From Spirochaetae bacterium HGW-Spirochaetae-1 (lineage in GTDB: Bacteria > Spirochaetota > UBA4802 > UBA5550), in assembly GCA_002839375.1 (NCBI GenBank), contig PGXY01000004.1:115612-179611 (forward strand): a DNA stretch of 64,000 nucleotides, given 5' to 3'. Of this stretch, positions 39,849 through 48,641 are shown piece after piece. Under the pieces are notes generated by a model that was given only the letters and a program-made list of their open reading frames with translations, ran no database searches and had not been told where the DNA came from. Position 1 is the first letter of the stretch; every line of letters begins with the position of its first letter. A program made the translations under genes and the position numbers.

Positions 39849-40387
39849 ACCATGCACATCATTAACCGACTTAAAATGATCTATGTCAATCATGATAATA
39901 GACAAGGGAAGTCCCGAACGACGGTTTCATTCGACCTCTTCGGTGAACGATAAGTCAATCTTATGACGATTGTAGAGACCAGTGAGAGAGTCTTTATGGG
40001 ATAAGGATAAGATCGTTTGTTTCTGTAGAAAGTCTGTGCGGTGTAGTTTTTCCATGTGGTAGGAAGCAAACAGACCAACGATGTTCCCCGAAAGCAGGAA
40101 GAAGTTGTTGTTGATGAATACAAACAGGTTCTCATTCAGCTGATCTGTCAGGTGCTGAACAAAGATCACAACGACCTCATAACCCAGCGTGATGATCATG
40201 CCCGCGATGAAGCTGTTCCAGAAACGCAGGCGCAGTAATGGGTAGATCCAGATCAAGACAAGTATCAGGCCGCTGTAGTAATACTTGTACCCAAGCTCCG
40301 AGGGCTGGGAGAAGCCAATCATAGCAACGATGCCTAAACCAGCAACAGCAGAGCTTACTATCAAGATTTCTGCGAATCGTCGTTTAA
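39849..40387 (-). pseudogene. Broken membrane-bound GGDEF diguanylate cyclase gene
   Basis: Reading the minus strand: KRRFAEILIVSSAVAGLGIV, several membrane helices, then the start of a GGDEF domain (ILSLSHKDSLTGLYNRHKID). The frame meets TGA at 39929-39927, then continues in the same frame as [20 protein letters not shown] and VNDVHGHQ before ending abruptly at a repeat copy. The GGDEF loop itself is missing. There is no usable start codon at the 5' end (only TTG at 40364 within coding homology). It has therefore lost its 5' end, gained a stop and lost its 3' half. Confidence 0.8.
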
Positions 40388-40425
40388 CAAGGCAATTATG
40401 CGAAAGGGGTCAGACTGCCCCCCCA

Positions 40426-40758
40426 TTATTCTTTGATAATCCTTCTTAATAATATATCCTCGAAATTCCTTCTTCCATCGAACAATGCAATGATATAAAC
40501 AGTTGGACCTTCAATTTTATAAATCATCCGCCAGGGGGAAATTATCAATTCACGATAATTTTCAATACTATATAGAATTAATTCAGGGACAATGCGCCCG
40601 CGTTCCGGATATTTCCCCAGTTTGATGGCATTATTTTTAATAAGAGTATATTTTTGTTTGGCCGTATCATTACTATCGAGGGATAGATATTCAATAATAT
40701 CAATAAGATCATTTTGAGCGGAATGTGTCCAATAGACCGTAAATTTTCTAGAGCCCAT
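40426..40758 (-). CDS. ParE/RelE-superfamily toxin
   Basis: A 110-residue toxin: YWTHSAQNDLIDIIEYLSLD at the N-terminus, then KLGKYPERGRIVPEL, YRELIISPWRMIYKI and VYIIALFDGRRNFEDIL. These match the ParE/RelE fold. ParE members act on gyrase and RelE members cleave mRNA; the sequence does not decide. Its ATG overlaps the antitoxin stop by one base. Addiction modules are frequent in unstable regions like this one. Confidence 0.9.
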   Translation of the reverse strand: MGSRKFTVYWTHSAQNDLIDIIEYLSLDSNDTAKQKYTLIKNNAIKLGKYPERGRIVPELILYSIENYRELIISPWRMIYKIEGPTVYIIALFDGRRNFEDILLRRIIKE

Positions 40759-41039
40759 TACTTTTTATTTTGAAAATATTTACTTTCTACTGAGGAAAAG
40801 AAATCCGGTTGTTCCTTGATTTTACCCTGTCGAATATCTTTTTCACCTAAAGCAATTAATTTCAATATCCCGATAGCATTGTTCATTGATTCATAACTTT
40901 CGGTATCTAATAATACAGCTCTGGGCTCTCCATTCTGAGTGATAAAAATGGGTCGATGAGTTTCGTTAACCTGATTTAACACATTAGACGTATTTGATTT
41001 AATGTATGATATTGGACGGATATCGCTTTTAATTTTCAC
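40758..41039 (-). CDS. Phd/YefM-type antitoxin
   Basis: A 93-residue protein beginning with GTG behind AAGGAATAACC. The Phd/YefM N-terminal fold is clear: DIRPISYIKSNTSNVLNQVN and then RPIFITQNGEPRAVLLDTES. A C-terminal helix-rich tail should bind the toxin. Members repress their own operon through the N-terminal domain. The antitoxin-first order is the usual one. Confidence 0.9.
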   Translation of the reverse strand: MKIKSDIRPISYIKSNTSNVLNQVNETHRPIFITQNGEPRAVLLDTESYESMNNAIGILKLIALGEKDIRQGKIKEQPDFFSSVESKYFQNKK

Positions 41040-41355
41040 GGTTATTCCTTATGTATGTTCGATTTAATAGTCTAAATATAGGATCAAATATAGCCTCATT
41101 TGTCAAGTAGAAATATTGAAGCCTGGGTTGAGATCTGACTTTTCCAAAAAGATTTACACTGTAGTTCCGGGACCTGCCGGCAACTATAATGAAATATTTT
41201 AAAACTATTGCATGTTTAAGCAAGATAAGGAAGAATGCTGCAAAGGGATACATTGGAGGCAAATCCCCACATTTTCAGTTGACCGCTGGAGCCTGTCATA
41301 GCAGTATGCACTGGTTAAACAGTCACTATCATTATAATAAAAACAAGGCCATACC
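41040..41355. other. Intergenic region upstream of toxin-antitoxin pair and aminotransferase
   Basis: About 315 bases between divergent units. On the minus strand TTGACA (about 41108-41103) lies upstream of the antitoxin, but the nearest good -10 (TATATT) is at an unfavourable distance. No other recognised feature. Confidence 0.3.
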
Positions 41356-42510
41356 ATGCCAGCCACCAGCGACAGAATAAAACATTTCACCGAATCGGTC
41401 ATCCGCCGGATGACCCGCGTAGCCAACGCCCACGGAGCCATCAACCTCTCCCAGGGCTTTCCCGATTTCGAGCCCCCGGAAGAGATCACCCGGGCCCTGG
41501 CCGATATCGCTCCCCGGGGACCACACCAGTATGCCGTTACCTGGGGCGCCCCCGGTTTCCGCCGGGCCCTGGCAAAAAAGCAGAGCCGCTTCATGGGCAT
41601 GGAAATCGATCCGGAAAGCCAGATCGTCGTGACCTGCGGCAGCACCGAGGCCATGATGGCCGCCATGATGACGGTATGCAACCCCGGCGACAAGGTCATC
41701 GTCTTCTCTCCCTTTTATGAAAATTACACGGCCGACACCATCCTTTCGGGAGCGGAACCCATTTATGTGAACCTCTATCCCCCTGAATTCAACTTTAACC
41801 GCGATGAACTTGAGAAGGCCTTCCGTCAGAATCCCAAGGCCCTCATCCTGTGCAACCCGGCAAATCCCTCGGGCAAGGTTTTCACCCGCGATGAGCTGGA
41901 ATTCATTTCCCGGCTCGCCATCCAACACGACTCCTTCGTCATCACCGATGAGGTTTATGAGCATATCGTCTATGAACCCCATGAACATGTCTATATCGCG
42001 AGCCTGCCCGGCATGTTCGAGAGAACCATATCGTGCAGCTCCCTTTCAAAAACCTACTCCATCACGGGATGGAGACTGGGATATATCATAGCACCGGCCT
42101 CAATCATAGACGGCGCGAGGAAGGTCCATGACTTCCTCACCGTGGGAGCTGCCGCGCCATTGCAGGAGGCCGCCATCACGGGCCTGGAATTCCCCGATTC
42201 GTATTATACTGAATTGCGGAACAAGTACACGGAGATGCGCACCATTTTCCTCCAGGGACTCGATGCGGCCGGACTCGCCTACACCACGCCCCAGGGAGCT
42301 TACTATGTCATGGTGGACATATCGGAGTTCAATGCCGCAAGTGATATCGAATTCTGCGAATGGATGGCCAGGGAAATCGGTGTGGCTGCCGTACCAGGGT
42401 CCAGTTTTTTCCGGGAACCCGTGAAGCATCTCATACGCTTTCATTTTGCCAAGAAGAGAGAAACCCTTGAAAGTGCTGTTGAGCGGTTACTGCTGATAAA
42501 AACAAAATAA
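41356..42510 (+). CDS. PLP-dependent class I/II aminotransferase (kynurenine/methionine aminotransferase-like)
   Basis: A 384-residue fold-type I aminotransferase. The N-terminal GAINLSQGFPDFEPPEEI and YAVTWGAPGFRRALA segments, LILCNPANPSGKVFTRDEL and VITDEVYEHIVYE (PLP-binding Asp/Tyr) are intact. So are the Schiff-base Lys region SSLSKTYSITGWRLGYI and the carboxylate-binding Arg near HLIRFHFAK. The SQGFPDFEPP start is common in YbdL/kynurenine-aminotransferase relatives. The substrate is not decided and the gene stands alone. Confidence 0.92.
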   Translation: MPATSDRIKHFTESVIRRMTRVANAHGAINLSQGFPDFEPPEEITRALADIAPRGPHQYAVTWGAPGFRRALAKKQSRFMGMEIDPESQIVVTCGSTEAMMAAMMTVCNPGDKVIVFSPFYENYTADTILSGAEPIYVNLYPPEFNFNRDELEKAFRQNPKALILCNPANPSGKVFTRDELEFISRLAIQHDSFVITDEVYEHIVYEPHEHVYIASLPGMFERTISCSSLSKTYSITGWRLGYIIAPASIIDGARKVHDFLTVGAAAPLQEAAITGLEFPDSYYTELRNKYTEMRTIFLQGLDAAGLAYTTPQGAYYVMVDISEFNAASDIEFCEWMAREIGVAAVPGSSFFREPVKHLIRFHFAKKRETLESAVERLLLIKTK

Positions 42511-42640
42511 TAACACCAGAGTCACGGTCTGATCAGGCGATTACAGCTGTAATTGAATTACAATCTCCGGAATTCTATTGACATTTTGGCTTTGATACTC
42601 CTTAGTTAATTTATTCCGATTATTCCCGGATATTCAACCT

Positions 42641-44281
42641 ATGATCACTTCAAACAACCCCATAAAATTCCTGTTGCCCGTAATACTTATCGTTCTGTCC
42701 CTTTCAGCCGCCGGCAGGTCACGACCGGACAGTCCCGTCCCCGGCCCTGACGAGAATATTGGGAAAGAAATCATCACTGTTGATTCATGGGCCGTTTCAT
42801 TCGAAAATATTGCATCAAAAGAATCCCTGCAGCCCGAAACGGTCTGGCAAAACGTCACTATCCCTGGAACCTTCAGACTGAATGATACAGAACCTTCCAG
42901 CATAAAATATATATGGCTCAGGGGCCGCTTTATCATAGACAAAAATCCCGGCGACTTCTACGGCATATCCCTGGGAAGGATATATCATTCCGACGCGGTG
43001 TTCATCAATTCCGTCCTTGTAGGCTATAAATCATCAAAGGATTTCTTTGAACTGCATCATCCCCGAAACTATACGGTCAACCCGGGTATAATCAGGCAGG
43101 GCATAAACGAGGTGCTGATACGGGTCGGCATTTTCAGTGATCAGTACGGAGGCCTGAGCAACACGGTTCATATTATGGGCCGATCGGCCTTTGAAGATCA
43201 ACTGGCCATGGATAATTTCAAATATTTTCTCGCTCCCTTCGGGATTCTTACGCTGTATCTGGGCTTCGCCGTGCTGCTTTTTCTCCTTTTCTACTACAAC
43301 CGCGTTGAACGAAAACTGATATACTGCTCCATCGGCCTGTTCTTTTATCTCATCCTGATATTGATTATTTTTTTCCCCTATCAGTCTCCCCTGTTTTCAA
43401 CACCCCTGGAAATGCAGCTCTCCATTCAGATTAGCGTCCTGAAAATCATTATCCCTATCTTCATCATTGTCCTGATTTTCATAATCCAGTCCCAGTACCG
43501 GTTCAATCTTGCACGGTATAACAGGATGGCGATTATCTTTTTTTCTATCATGACGACATTGATTATCATCAATTCCGTCGTCTTTTTCAATCCGCTGAGA
43601 GCGGTCTTTACCATTACCCTTTTGCTGATCGTCATCATAACGGGCATATCCTATCTGGTGTTCATGACCTATAAATTGAGCTCATTGCAGGACGACAGGA
43701 TCAAGGTCAGGATGATCGCCGCCATGCTGTTCATGGCAGCCGTAACCATTATCCGTGAAGGCACGTCGTACATCACCGGCGCGGAGACCTACGGATTTTT
43801 CGCCGTATTTACCTCGCCCGTGATAATAACGATTTTTTTAATGCTTTTTGTTAAGGATTACCTGAATAGAAAAATAGAAATGGCCTTATTATACGATAAA
43901 TTAAAAATCTCGTCGAAGCCGGGTGCCGGCCCCGATGATGACCGGCCGGCAATAACCGAATCATCGGAGGAAAAACTGAAAAGGGTGATCGCCTTTATCG
44001 AAGAAAATTACACCTGCGACATCTCCCGTGAGGGCCTGGCTGCCGCCGTTGATTTGAACCCGAACTACATGAGCAGGCTTTTCATGACATATACCGGGCA
44101 AAAAATAAACGATTATATCAACGAACTCCGCATTAAACAGACAATAGAAAAAATCGAGAAGGGCGATATGCTGATTCTTGATATCGCTCTGGAAGCCGGT
44201 TTTGAAAGCATGTCCACCTTCAACAGGGCCTTCAAAAAAATCATCGGCACTACACCCTCGGAATACAAGAAAGCACATTGA
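42641..44281 (+). CDS. Membrane-bound AraC-family regulator with extracellular sensor
   Basis: A 546-residue protein. An N-terminal hydrophobic segment precedes a DISMED2-like or carbohydrate-binding-like beta domain (residues 40-195). Seven helices follow (about 200-410), then a cytosolic AraC HTH pair (residues 440-545: IEENYTCDISREGLAAAVDL, NPNYMSRLFMTYTGQKINDY, DIALEAGFESMSTFNRAFKK). The whole pathway from ligand to DNA is in one polypeptide. Its target genes are unknown; the downstream gene at 44.4 kb is a candidate. Confidence 0.85.
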   Translation: MITSNNPIKFLLPVILIVLSLSAAGRSRPDSPVPGPDENIGKEIITVDSWAVSFENIASKESLQPETVWQNVTIPGTFRLNDTEPSSIKYIWLRGRFIIDKNPGDFYGISLGRIYHSDAVFINSVLVGYKSSKDFFELHHPRNYTVNPGIIRQGINEVLIRVGIFSDQYGGLSNTVHIMGRSAFEDQLAMDNFKYFLAPFGILTLYLGFAVLLFLLFYYNRVERKLIYCSIGLFFYLILILIIFFPYQSPLFSTPLEMQLSIQISVLKIIIPIFIIVLIFIIQSQYRFNLARYNRMAIIFFSIMTTLIIINSVVFFNPLRAVFTITLLLIVIITGISYLVFMTYKLSSLQDDRIKVRMIAAMLFMAAVTIIREGTSYITGAETYGFFAVFTSPVIITIFLMLFVKDYLNRKIEMALLYDKLKISSKPGAGPDDDRPAITESSEEKLKRVIAFIEENYTCDISREGLAAAVDLNPNYMSRLFMTYTGQKINDYINELRIKQTIEKIEKGDMLILDIALEAGFESMSTFNRAFKKIIGTTPSEYKKAH

Positions 44282-44433
44282 TTGTATCCTGATCCCCTTT
44301 CCTTCTTCAATATGTCATTTCAGTACATGCAGAAATGACCATATCAAAAAAGCAGAACCTGTCCAATTGAAAAGCCGTATGACCGCATCGGTCGTATATT
44401 AATGCTGACTTCCAAAAGACAGAGGTGATATAT

Positions 44434-46011
44434 ATGAATACCATAGTCGGCGCCATCCACCTGGGAGGATTCGTTTCTCTACCCAGGGATTACCTTAAAA
44501 CAAGGCTTGGCCTTAATACCATAACCACGGGATGGGAATTTTTACGACTAAAATACGCCAAGCACTTCGGTTTCGGTCTTGAAGTACGAGGGGCATCTCC
44601 CGATTTTAAAAATCCCCAGGCCCTGCGCGATACAGCCATGGAAGCGGTACGTCTGGCCCTGGCCTATTACGGCGATATGCTCATCGAAGCCGACGTGCAG
44701 GTAAAAGAAAAGACCCTTTCTCGCGAAGACACTTTAGTTTCGGGCTATCAGATCGATTTTACTCTTCCCTGGGACTTTTCCAGGCCCGTATTGATCGAAA
44801 TAGACTATGATAGAAAAAACCGTTCATATCGGGTCATGGGAGTATCATATAACCATCTCATTGACGGTGTGCCCCTGGCTCTGTATATACATCTAATTCA
44901 CAACCACATCGTTCTGGGAGAGGCTTCTTTCCTGTGTCAAAGCAAAAGAACATTCACTGATCCGTACCGGTTCCATCGGACTCCCGCTGCAGCGGTGCCG
45001 GATCAAAAAGGATGGCTCGAGTTAGATACTATGAATGATTCCCATCTTCTCCCCGTGGGGGCCCAGATAGATGTTTCGGAAAGCAACATACTCAGGCTCA
45101 GGAAAAAAATAATCCGGGACACGGGCCTGGAAATCTCCAATTCATCCATTGAAATCGCCCTTCTCGGCCTGGAAATGGGGATGACCTGGGCCACAAATTA
45201 TATCGCCCAGGGACATATGAACCCTGAAGGGCGTGTCGACATACAAAAAGGATACCACGGTCTGGGAATCGTGCGGACACAATATTATAACCGCATAAAA
45301 AACGCCGATCCCCTGACACAATACCGATGGATCTGTGATGTTATGAAAGATTCGTACGGTGAAATGAAACTTGAGAGGAAGGGAATGGGCCGCGCCAGCA
45401 GGTTTTACACACGTTATCGAAGAATCGCAAATATCATGGTCGATCTCTTCGACAGGAGAATAAGCTACAACGATGTAATGTCCGTTGCGGGCACACAGCT
45501 GTTAGGTTCCAACCTGAACGGCATCGACTACGGCGTTCCCCTCTTTGTGGGCGGAATAACTCCCGACGACATGAGGTTTATTTTTATACCTTCCCACGGC
45601 GAACACCACGAAAAGACCAAGATTGAACGGGCGAAACGGTCCCTGGAAACCCATGTCACTGAAGTATCATTTTCCTGTGGCCCGAAAATTACTGGAAAGA
45701 ACGGTCGCTCCATAGTGTACAAATCGCTGAAAATTTCTGCATGGAAGGCCCGGGACATTCTTCTGAACTGGGGCCATGATCCCAGGGAAATACTGTCTCT
45801 TACTCCCGAAGAAAGAATCCGGCAGGTATTCATCGAAACGTACAGGCCCGACGCCCCTGAACTGGGCAGGATTGAAGCCAGGGCGACACAGTATCTCGAT
45901 CTACCGGATACAAAGGAGACGCATCAAAAGTCTTCACCCGGAAAAAGGTTGAAATTATATCATCATAGAAGATACAGTGCCAGCTCGAGCAGCAGAGCTA
46001 TACGCATGTGA
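44434..46011 (+). CDS. Putative CAT/condensation-fold acyltransferase
   Basis: A 525-residue protein without signal peptide or helices. Two features suggest the CoA-dependent acyltransferase (CAT/BAHD/condensation) superfamily. A degenerate HHxxxDG appears as YNHLIDGVPLAL (H141, D144). A DFGWGKP-like site near the C-terminal half reads NGIDYGVPLFVGGITPDDMR. Their spacing of about 220 residues is suitable. The first His of the motif is Asn, which occurs in some families. ATG 44434 follows AGAGGTG. The C-terminus is basic and Ser-rich. The assignment is a motif-level guess. Confidence 0.42.
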   Translation: MNTIVGAIHLGGFVSLPRDYLKTRLGLNTITTGWEFLRLKYAKHFGFGLEVRGASPDFKNPQALRDTAMEAVRLALAYYGDMLIEADVQVKEKTLSREDTLVSGYQIDFTLPWDFSRPVLIEIDYDRKNRSYRVMGVSYNHLIDGVPLALYIHLIHNHIVLGEASFLCQSKRTFTDPYRFHRTPAAAVPDQKGWLELDTMNDSHLLPVGAQIDVSESNILRLRKKIIRDTGLEISNSSIEIALLGLEMGMTWATNYIAQGHMNPEGRVDIQKGYHGLGIVRTQYYNRIKNADPLTQYRWICDVMKDSYGEMKLERKGMGRASRFYTRYRRIANIMVDLFDRRISYNDVMSVAGTQLLGSNLNGIDYGVPLFVGGITPDDMRFIFIPSHGEHHEKTKIERAKRSLETHVTEVSFSCGPKITGKNGRSIVYKSLKISAWKARDILLNWGHDPREILSLTPEERIRQVFIETYRPDAPELGRIEARATQYLDLPDTKETHQKSSPGKRLKLYHHRRYSASSSSRAIRM

Positions 46012-46096
46012 TTGACCATCTCTTTCTCCTGTTCTCCTGCGCCTTTGATCTTAATCAGTTTTTTCCGCTTGACTTTTCCTCCCCTCTTCTATAAAA

Positions 46097-46116
46097 GAGA
46101 GTGATCGTTCACTCTC
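46097..46116. promoter_or_regulatory. Perfect palindromic operator before tetR
   Basis: GAGAGTGATCGTTCACTCTC: eight-base arms around TCGT. It lies between a TATAAA (46090-46095; TTGACT 15 bases further upstream) and the tetR ATG at 46129, so a bound repressor would block initiation. Size and TGA..TCA core fit TetR operators. Confidence 0.65.
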
Positions 46117-46128
46117 CATGGTAATAAA

Positions 46129-46770
46129 ATGAAAGAAACCTTTCTCAAACTAGCCGAGGACAAGCGCCTCTTCATCCTGAACGCAGCCGCGGAAATATTC
46201 GCCCGTGACGGGTATCACCAGGCCGGCATATCGGAAATCTGCAAAAACGCCGGCATATCGAACGGCGCCCTGTATAAATACTTTAGCAACAAGGAAGCCC
46301 TTTTTCTCACCATCCTGGACTTCGGGATCGATATGGTGAGAGGCCTGTACCGGCAGTTCCCTGCGACGGGTTCCGTACCCGAAACACTGAACAAAATCTT
46401 CACCGGCATCAGGACAATGGCGCAACAGAAAGGCTTCGTCATTTCCATTTATCTTGATCTCGGCACCTGCGCCATGAACCGTTTTGCCCAGGAAAAATCC
46501 GACGAACTGGAAAGGGTGGGTCGTGATTTTCTCACGGAACTCCTGGAGAATGCCCGGTCACGAGGAGAAATCCCCACAACGGTCGACATTGCGTCAGCGG
46601 TCTATTTCATCGACAACCTCATCATCCTATACAGCTATTCCATGGTTTCAGAGCATCACCGCCGTCGTCTCCTGGTTTTCATGAATGAAAAAAACGATGT
46701 ATCGGATAAAAAGAAAATCGAGTTCATGCTGCAGAACCTGAAGGACATCCTGCGGCTGAAAGAAAAATAA
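46129..46770 (+). CDS. TetR-family transcriptional regulator
   Basis: A 213-residue repressor-like protein. The N-terminal HTH is typical: KRLFILNAAAEIFARDGYHQ, AGISEICKNAGISNGALYKY and FSNKEALF. The C-terminal helical domain (residues 70-210) should bind a small hydrophobic ligand. A perfect palindrome just upstream suggests autoregulation. The genes that follow in the same direction at short spacing (20-30 bases) probably form its regulon. Confidence 0.93.
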   Translation: MKETFLKLAEDKRLFILNAAAEIFARDGYHQAGISEICKNAGISNGALYKYFSNKEALFLTILDFGIDMVRGLYRQFPATGSVPETLNKIFTGIRTMAQQKGFVISIYLDLGTCAMNRFAQEKSDELERVGRDFLTELLENARSRGEIPTTVDIASAVYFIDNLIILYSYSMVSEHHRRRLLVFMNEKNDVSDKKKIEFMLQNLKDILRLKEK

Positions 46771-46790
46771 ATTCTGCGGAGGGACAATCC

Positions 46791-47798
46791 ATGAAAAAGG
46801 TACTCATCACCGGGGCCACGGGCTTTATCGGCGGACACCTGGTCAGGGCGAATCTTTCAAAAAAGAACAGGGTGCGGGCCCTGGTGCTTCCCGGCGATCC
46901 GGCCGCTGCATCTCTGAAGGAACGGGACGTGGAAGTCTTTGAGGGCGACATCTGCGATTTCAACGCAGTAAGGAAAGCCGTGGAGGGCATGGACATTGTA
47001 TTCCACTGCGCGGCCGTGGTCACGGACTGGGCGCCGAAACGTCTTTTCGAAGAGGTTACCGTGGGCGGTACGGAAAACATGTGCCGTGCTGCCAGTGAAG
47101 CCGGCGTATCGCGTTTTGTCGATATAAGCACCAACGATGTCTTCGGCATCGACGAAGAAAACATCATGGATGAGACCTTCCCGCTGCGCCCCTGGAAAGA
47201 ACCCTATCCCGATTATAAGATAAAAGCCGAGGATATCTCCTGGCGGTATCACCGCGAAAAGGGGCTCCCCGTTACCATGGTGTATCCCTGCTGGGTCTAC
47301 GGTGAAGGGGACCAGACCTTTGTACCGCTCCTGGCCGATGCCATTATCAAAAAGGACCTGATCTTCTGGCGGCGCGACGTGCTGGTATGGCCCACCTATA
47401 TCGACAATCTCATCGATCTCCTCATGCTCATAGCCGAGGATAAAAGGGCCGTGGGCAACGGCTACCTGGTGCACGACGGCGAATCCACAACGCTCCAGGA
47501 CTTCTGCGCCGGCATCGCCCGCACCCTGGGAGTTCCGCCCATCACCACGCACATCCCCTATGGCCTGGCCTATGCCGCCTCGTGGGTCATGGAGGGCCTG
47601 TGGAAGGTTCTCATGATAAAAACCCGGCCCCTGCTCACCACCTATACGGTAAAAAACCTGGGCTCACGCTTTCGTTTCAGCATTGCCAAGGCGGAACGGG
47701 AACTGGGCTGGAAACCAAAAATTTCTTATAAAGACGGATTTGCCAAAACCATGGAATGGCTCAGGACCCTGGACCTGGGGACGCTGAAACAAAAATAA
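46791..47798 (+). CDS. NAD-dependent epimerase/dehydratase (3-beta-HSD-like extended SDR)
   Basis: A 335-residue extended SDR. The Rossmann motif is VLITGATGFIGGHLV, a Ser/Thr-containing DISTNDVFG strand is present, and the catalytic YPDYK fits YxxxK. The C-terminal half resembles 3-beta-hydroxysteroid-dehydrogenase-like proteins acting on lipids or isoprenoids (ALRTTYTVKNLGSRFRFSIA-type end). It is the first enzyme after tetR, with a GGAGGGA ribosome site. The substrate is unknown; the context suggests a lipid. Confidence 0.85.
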   Translation: MKKVLITGATGFIGGHLVRANLSKKNRVRALVLPGDPAAASLKERDVEVFEGDICDFNAVRKAVEGMDIVFHCAAVVTDWAPKRLFEEVTVGGTENMCRAASEAGVSRFVDISTNDVFGIDEENIMDETFPLRPWKEPYPDYKIKAEDISWRYHREKGLPVTMVYPCWVYGEGDQTFVPLLADAIIKKDLIFWRRDVLVWPTYIDNLIDLLMLIAEDKRAVGNGYLVHDGESTTLQDFCAGIARTLGVPPITTHIPYGLAYAASWVMEGLWKVLMIKTRPLLTTYTVKNLGSRFRFSIAKAERELGWKPKISYKDGFAKTMEWLRTLDLGTLKQK

Positions 47799-47819
47799 CA
47801 TTCATCACAGGAGAATATC

Positions 47820-48641
47820 ATGAAGGATTTCATCGGAAAAACAGTATTCATTCCCGGCGGTTCCAGCGGCATCGGCCTGTCAACAGCAAAACTCCTGGCA
47901 GGGGAGGGGGGCCATGTAATGATTTTTGCCAGAAACAAAAAACGGCTCGACGAGGCGGCCGAACAGATCGGGAAAAGCAGAAAGAACCCCTCGCAGCGCG
48001 TGGACTGCCTGCAGCTCGATGTTTCGGATTTCAAGGCCGTACAGAAAACCATGACCCGTGCTGTCCGGGATTTCGGCACGCCCGATATTCTCATCAACTG
48101 CGCAGGACGGGCCTATCCCCGAAACTTTGAAGACATCTCCTTTAGCCAGTTCGACGAGACCATGCGCATCAACATGTACGGTATTTGGAACACCTGTTCT
48201 GTCCTGACCCCCTTCATGAAGGAAAGGGGCGGTATCATAGTCAACACGTCGTCCATGTCGGGCTTTATCGGCGTTTTCGGATATACCGATTACAGCGCCT
48301 CTAAGTTCGCCATTGTGGGATTTTCCGAGGCGCTGAAAAGCGAGCTGAAAAACAGCAATATTTCCGTCCAGGTCCTGTGCCCCCCCGACACGGACACGCC
48401 GGGATTTGCCGTGGAAAACACGACCAAACCCGATGAAACAAAGGCCATATCCGCTGCCGCAAAAATCATGTCCCCCGATGACGTAGCCCGGGTCCTGCTG
48501 AAGGAGATCGGCGGGAAAACCTTCATGATCATTCCCAACCTGGATGGAAAATTCACCTATATTATGAAACGCCTTCTTCCGGGAGTCGTTGATTTTGTCA
48601 TGGACATGGACATCAAGAAGGTCCAGAAGAGGAGGGGTTGA
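47820..48641 (+). CDS. SDR resembling 3-ketodihydrosphingosine reductase
   Basis: A 273-residue SDR with FIPGGSSGIGLSTAKLL, NCAGRAYP, NTSSMSGFIG and catalytic YSASK. The segment CPPDTDTPGFAVENTTKPDE, with ETKAIS after it, is strikingly like the conserved PPDTDTPGF...EN..KP.ET region of KDSR/TSC10. That enzyme reduces 3-ketosphinganine to sphinganine with NADPH. The eukaryotic membrane helices are absent. This suggests a long-chain-base or related ketolipid substrate; it does not prove sphingolipid synthesis. It is coupled to the next SDR by TGATG. Confidence 0.8.
   Translation: MKDFIGKTVFIPGGSSGIGLSTAKLLAGEGGHVMIFARNKKRLDEAAEQIGKSRKNPSQRVDCLQLDVSDFKAVQKTMTRAVRDFGTPDILINCAGRAYPRNFEDISFSQFDETMRINMYGIWNTCSVLTPFMKERGGIIVNTSSMSGFIGVFGYTDYSASKFAIVGFSEALKSELKNSNISVQVLCPPDTDTPGFAVENTTKPDETKAISAAAKIMSPDDVARVLLKEIGGKTFMIIPNLDGKFTYIMKRLLPGVVDFVMDMDIKKVQKRRG

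Noticed and set aside
40382-40425. GTTTAAC (perfect RYYYAAC) next to the toxin gene, considered as an attC site
   Set aside because: No matching L''/L' arms or second core were found at attC distance, and the site lies within coding homology of the broken GGDEF gene.
42578-42612. TTGACA upstream of the membrane AraC gene as a promoter
   Set aside because: No acceptable -10 at 16-18 bases; the nearest TTAATT is about 23 bases away.
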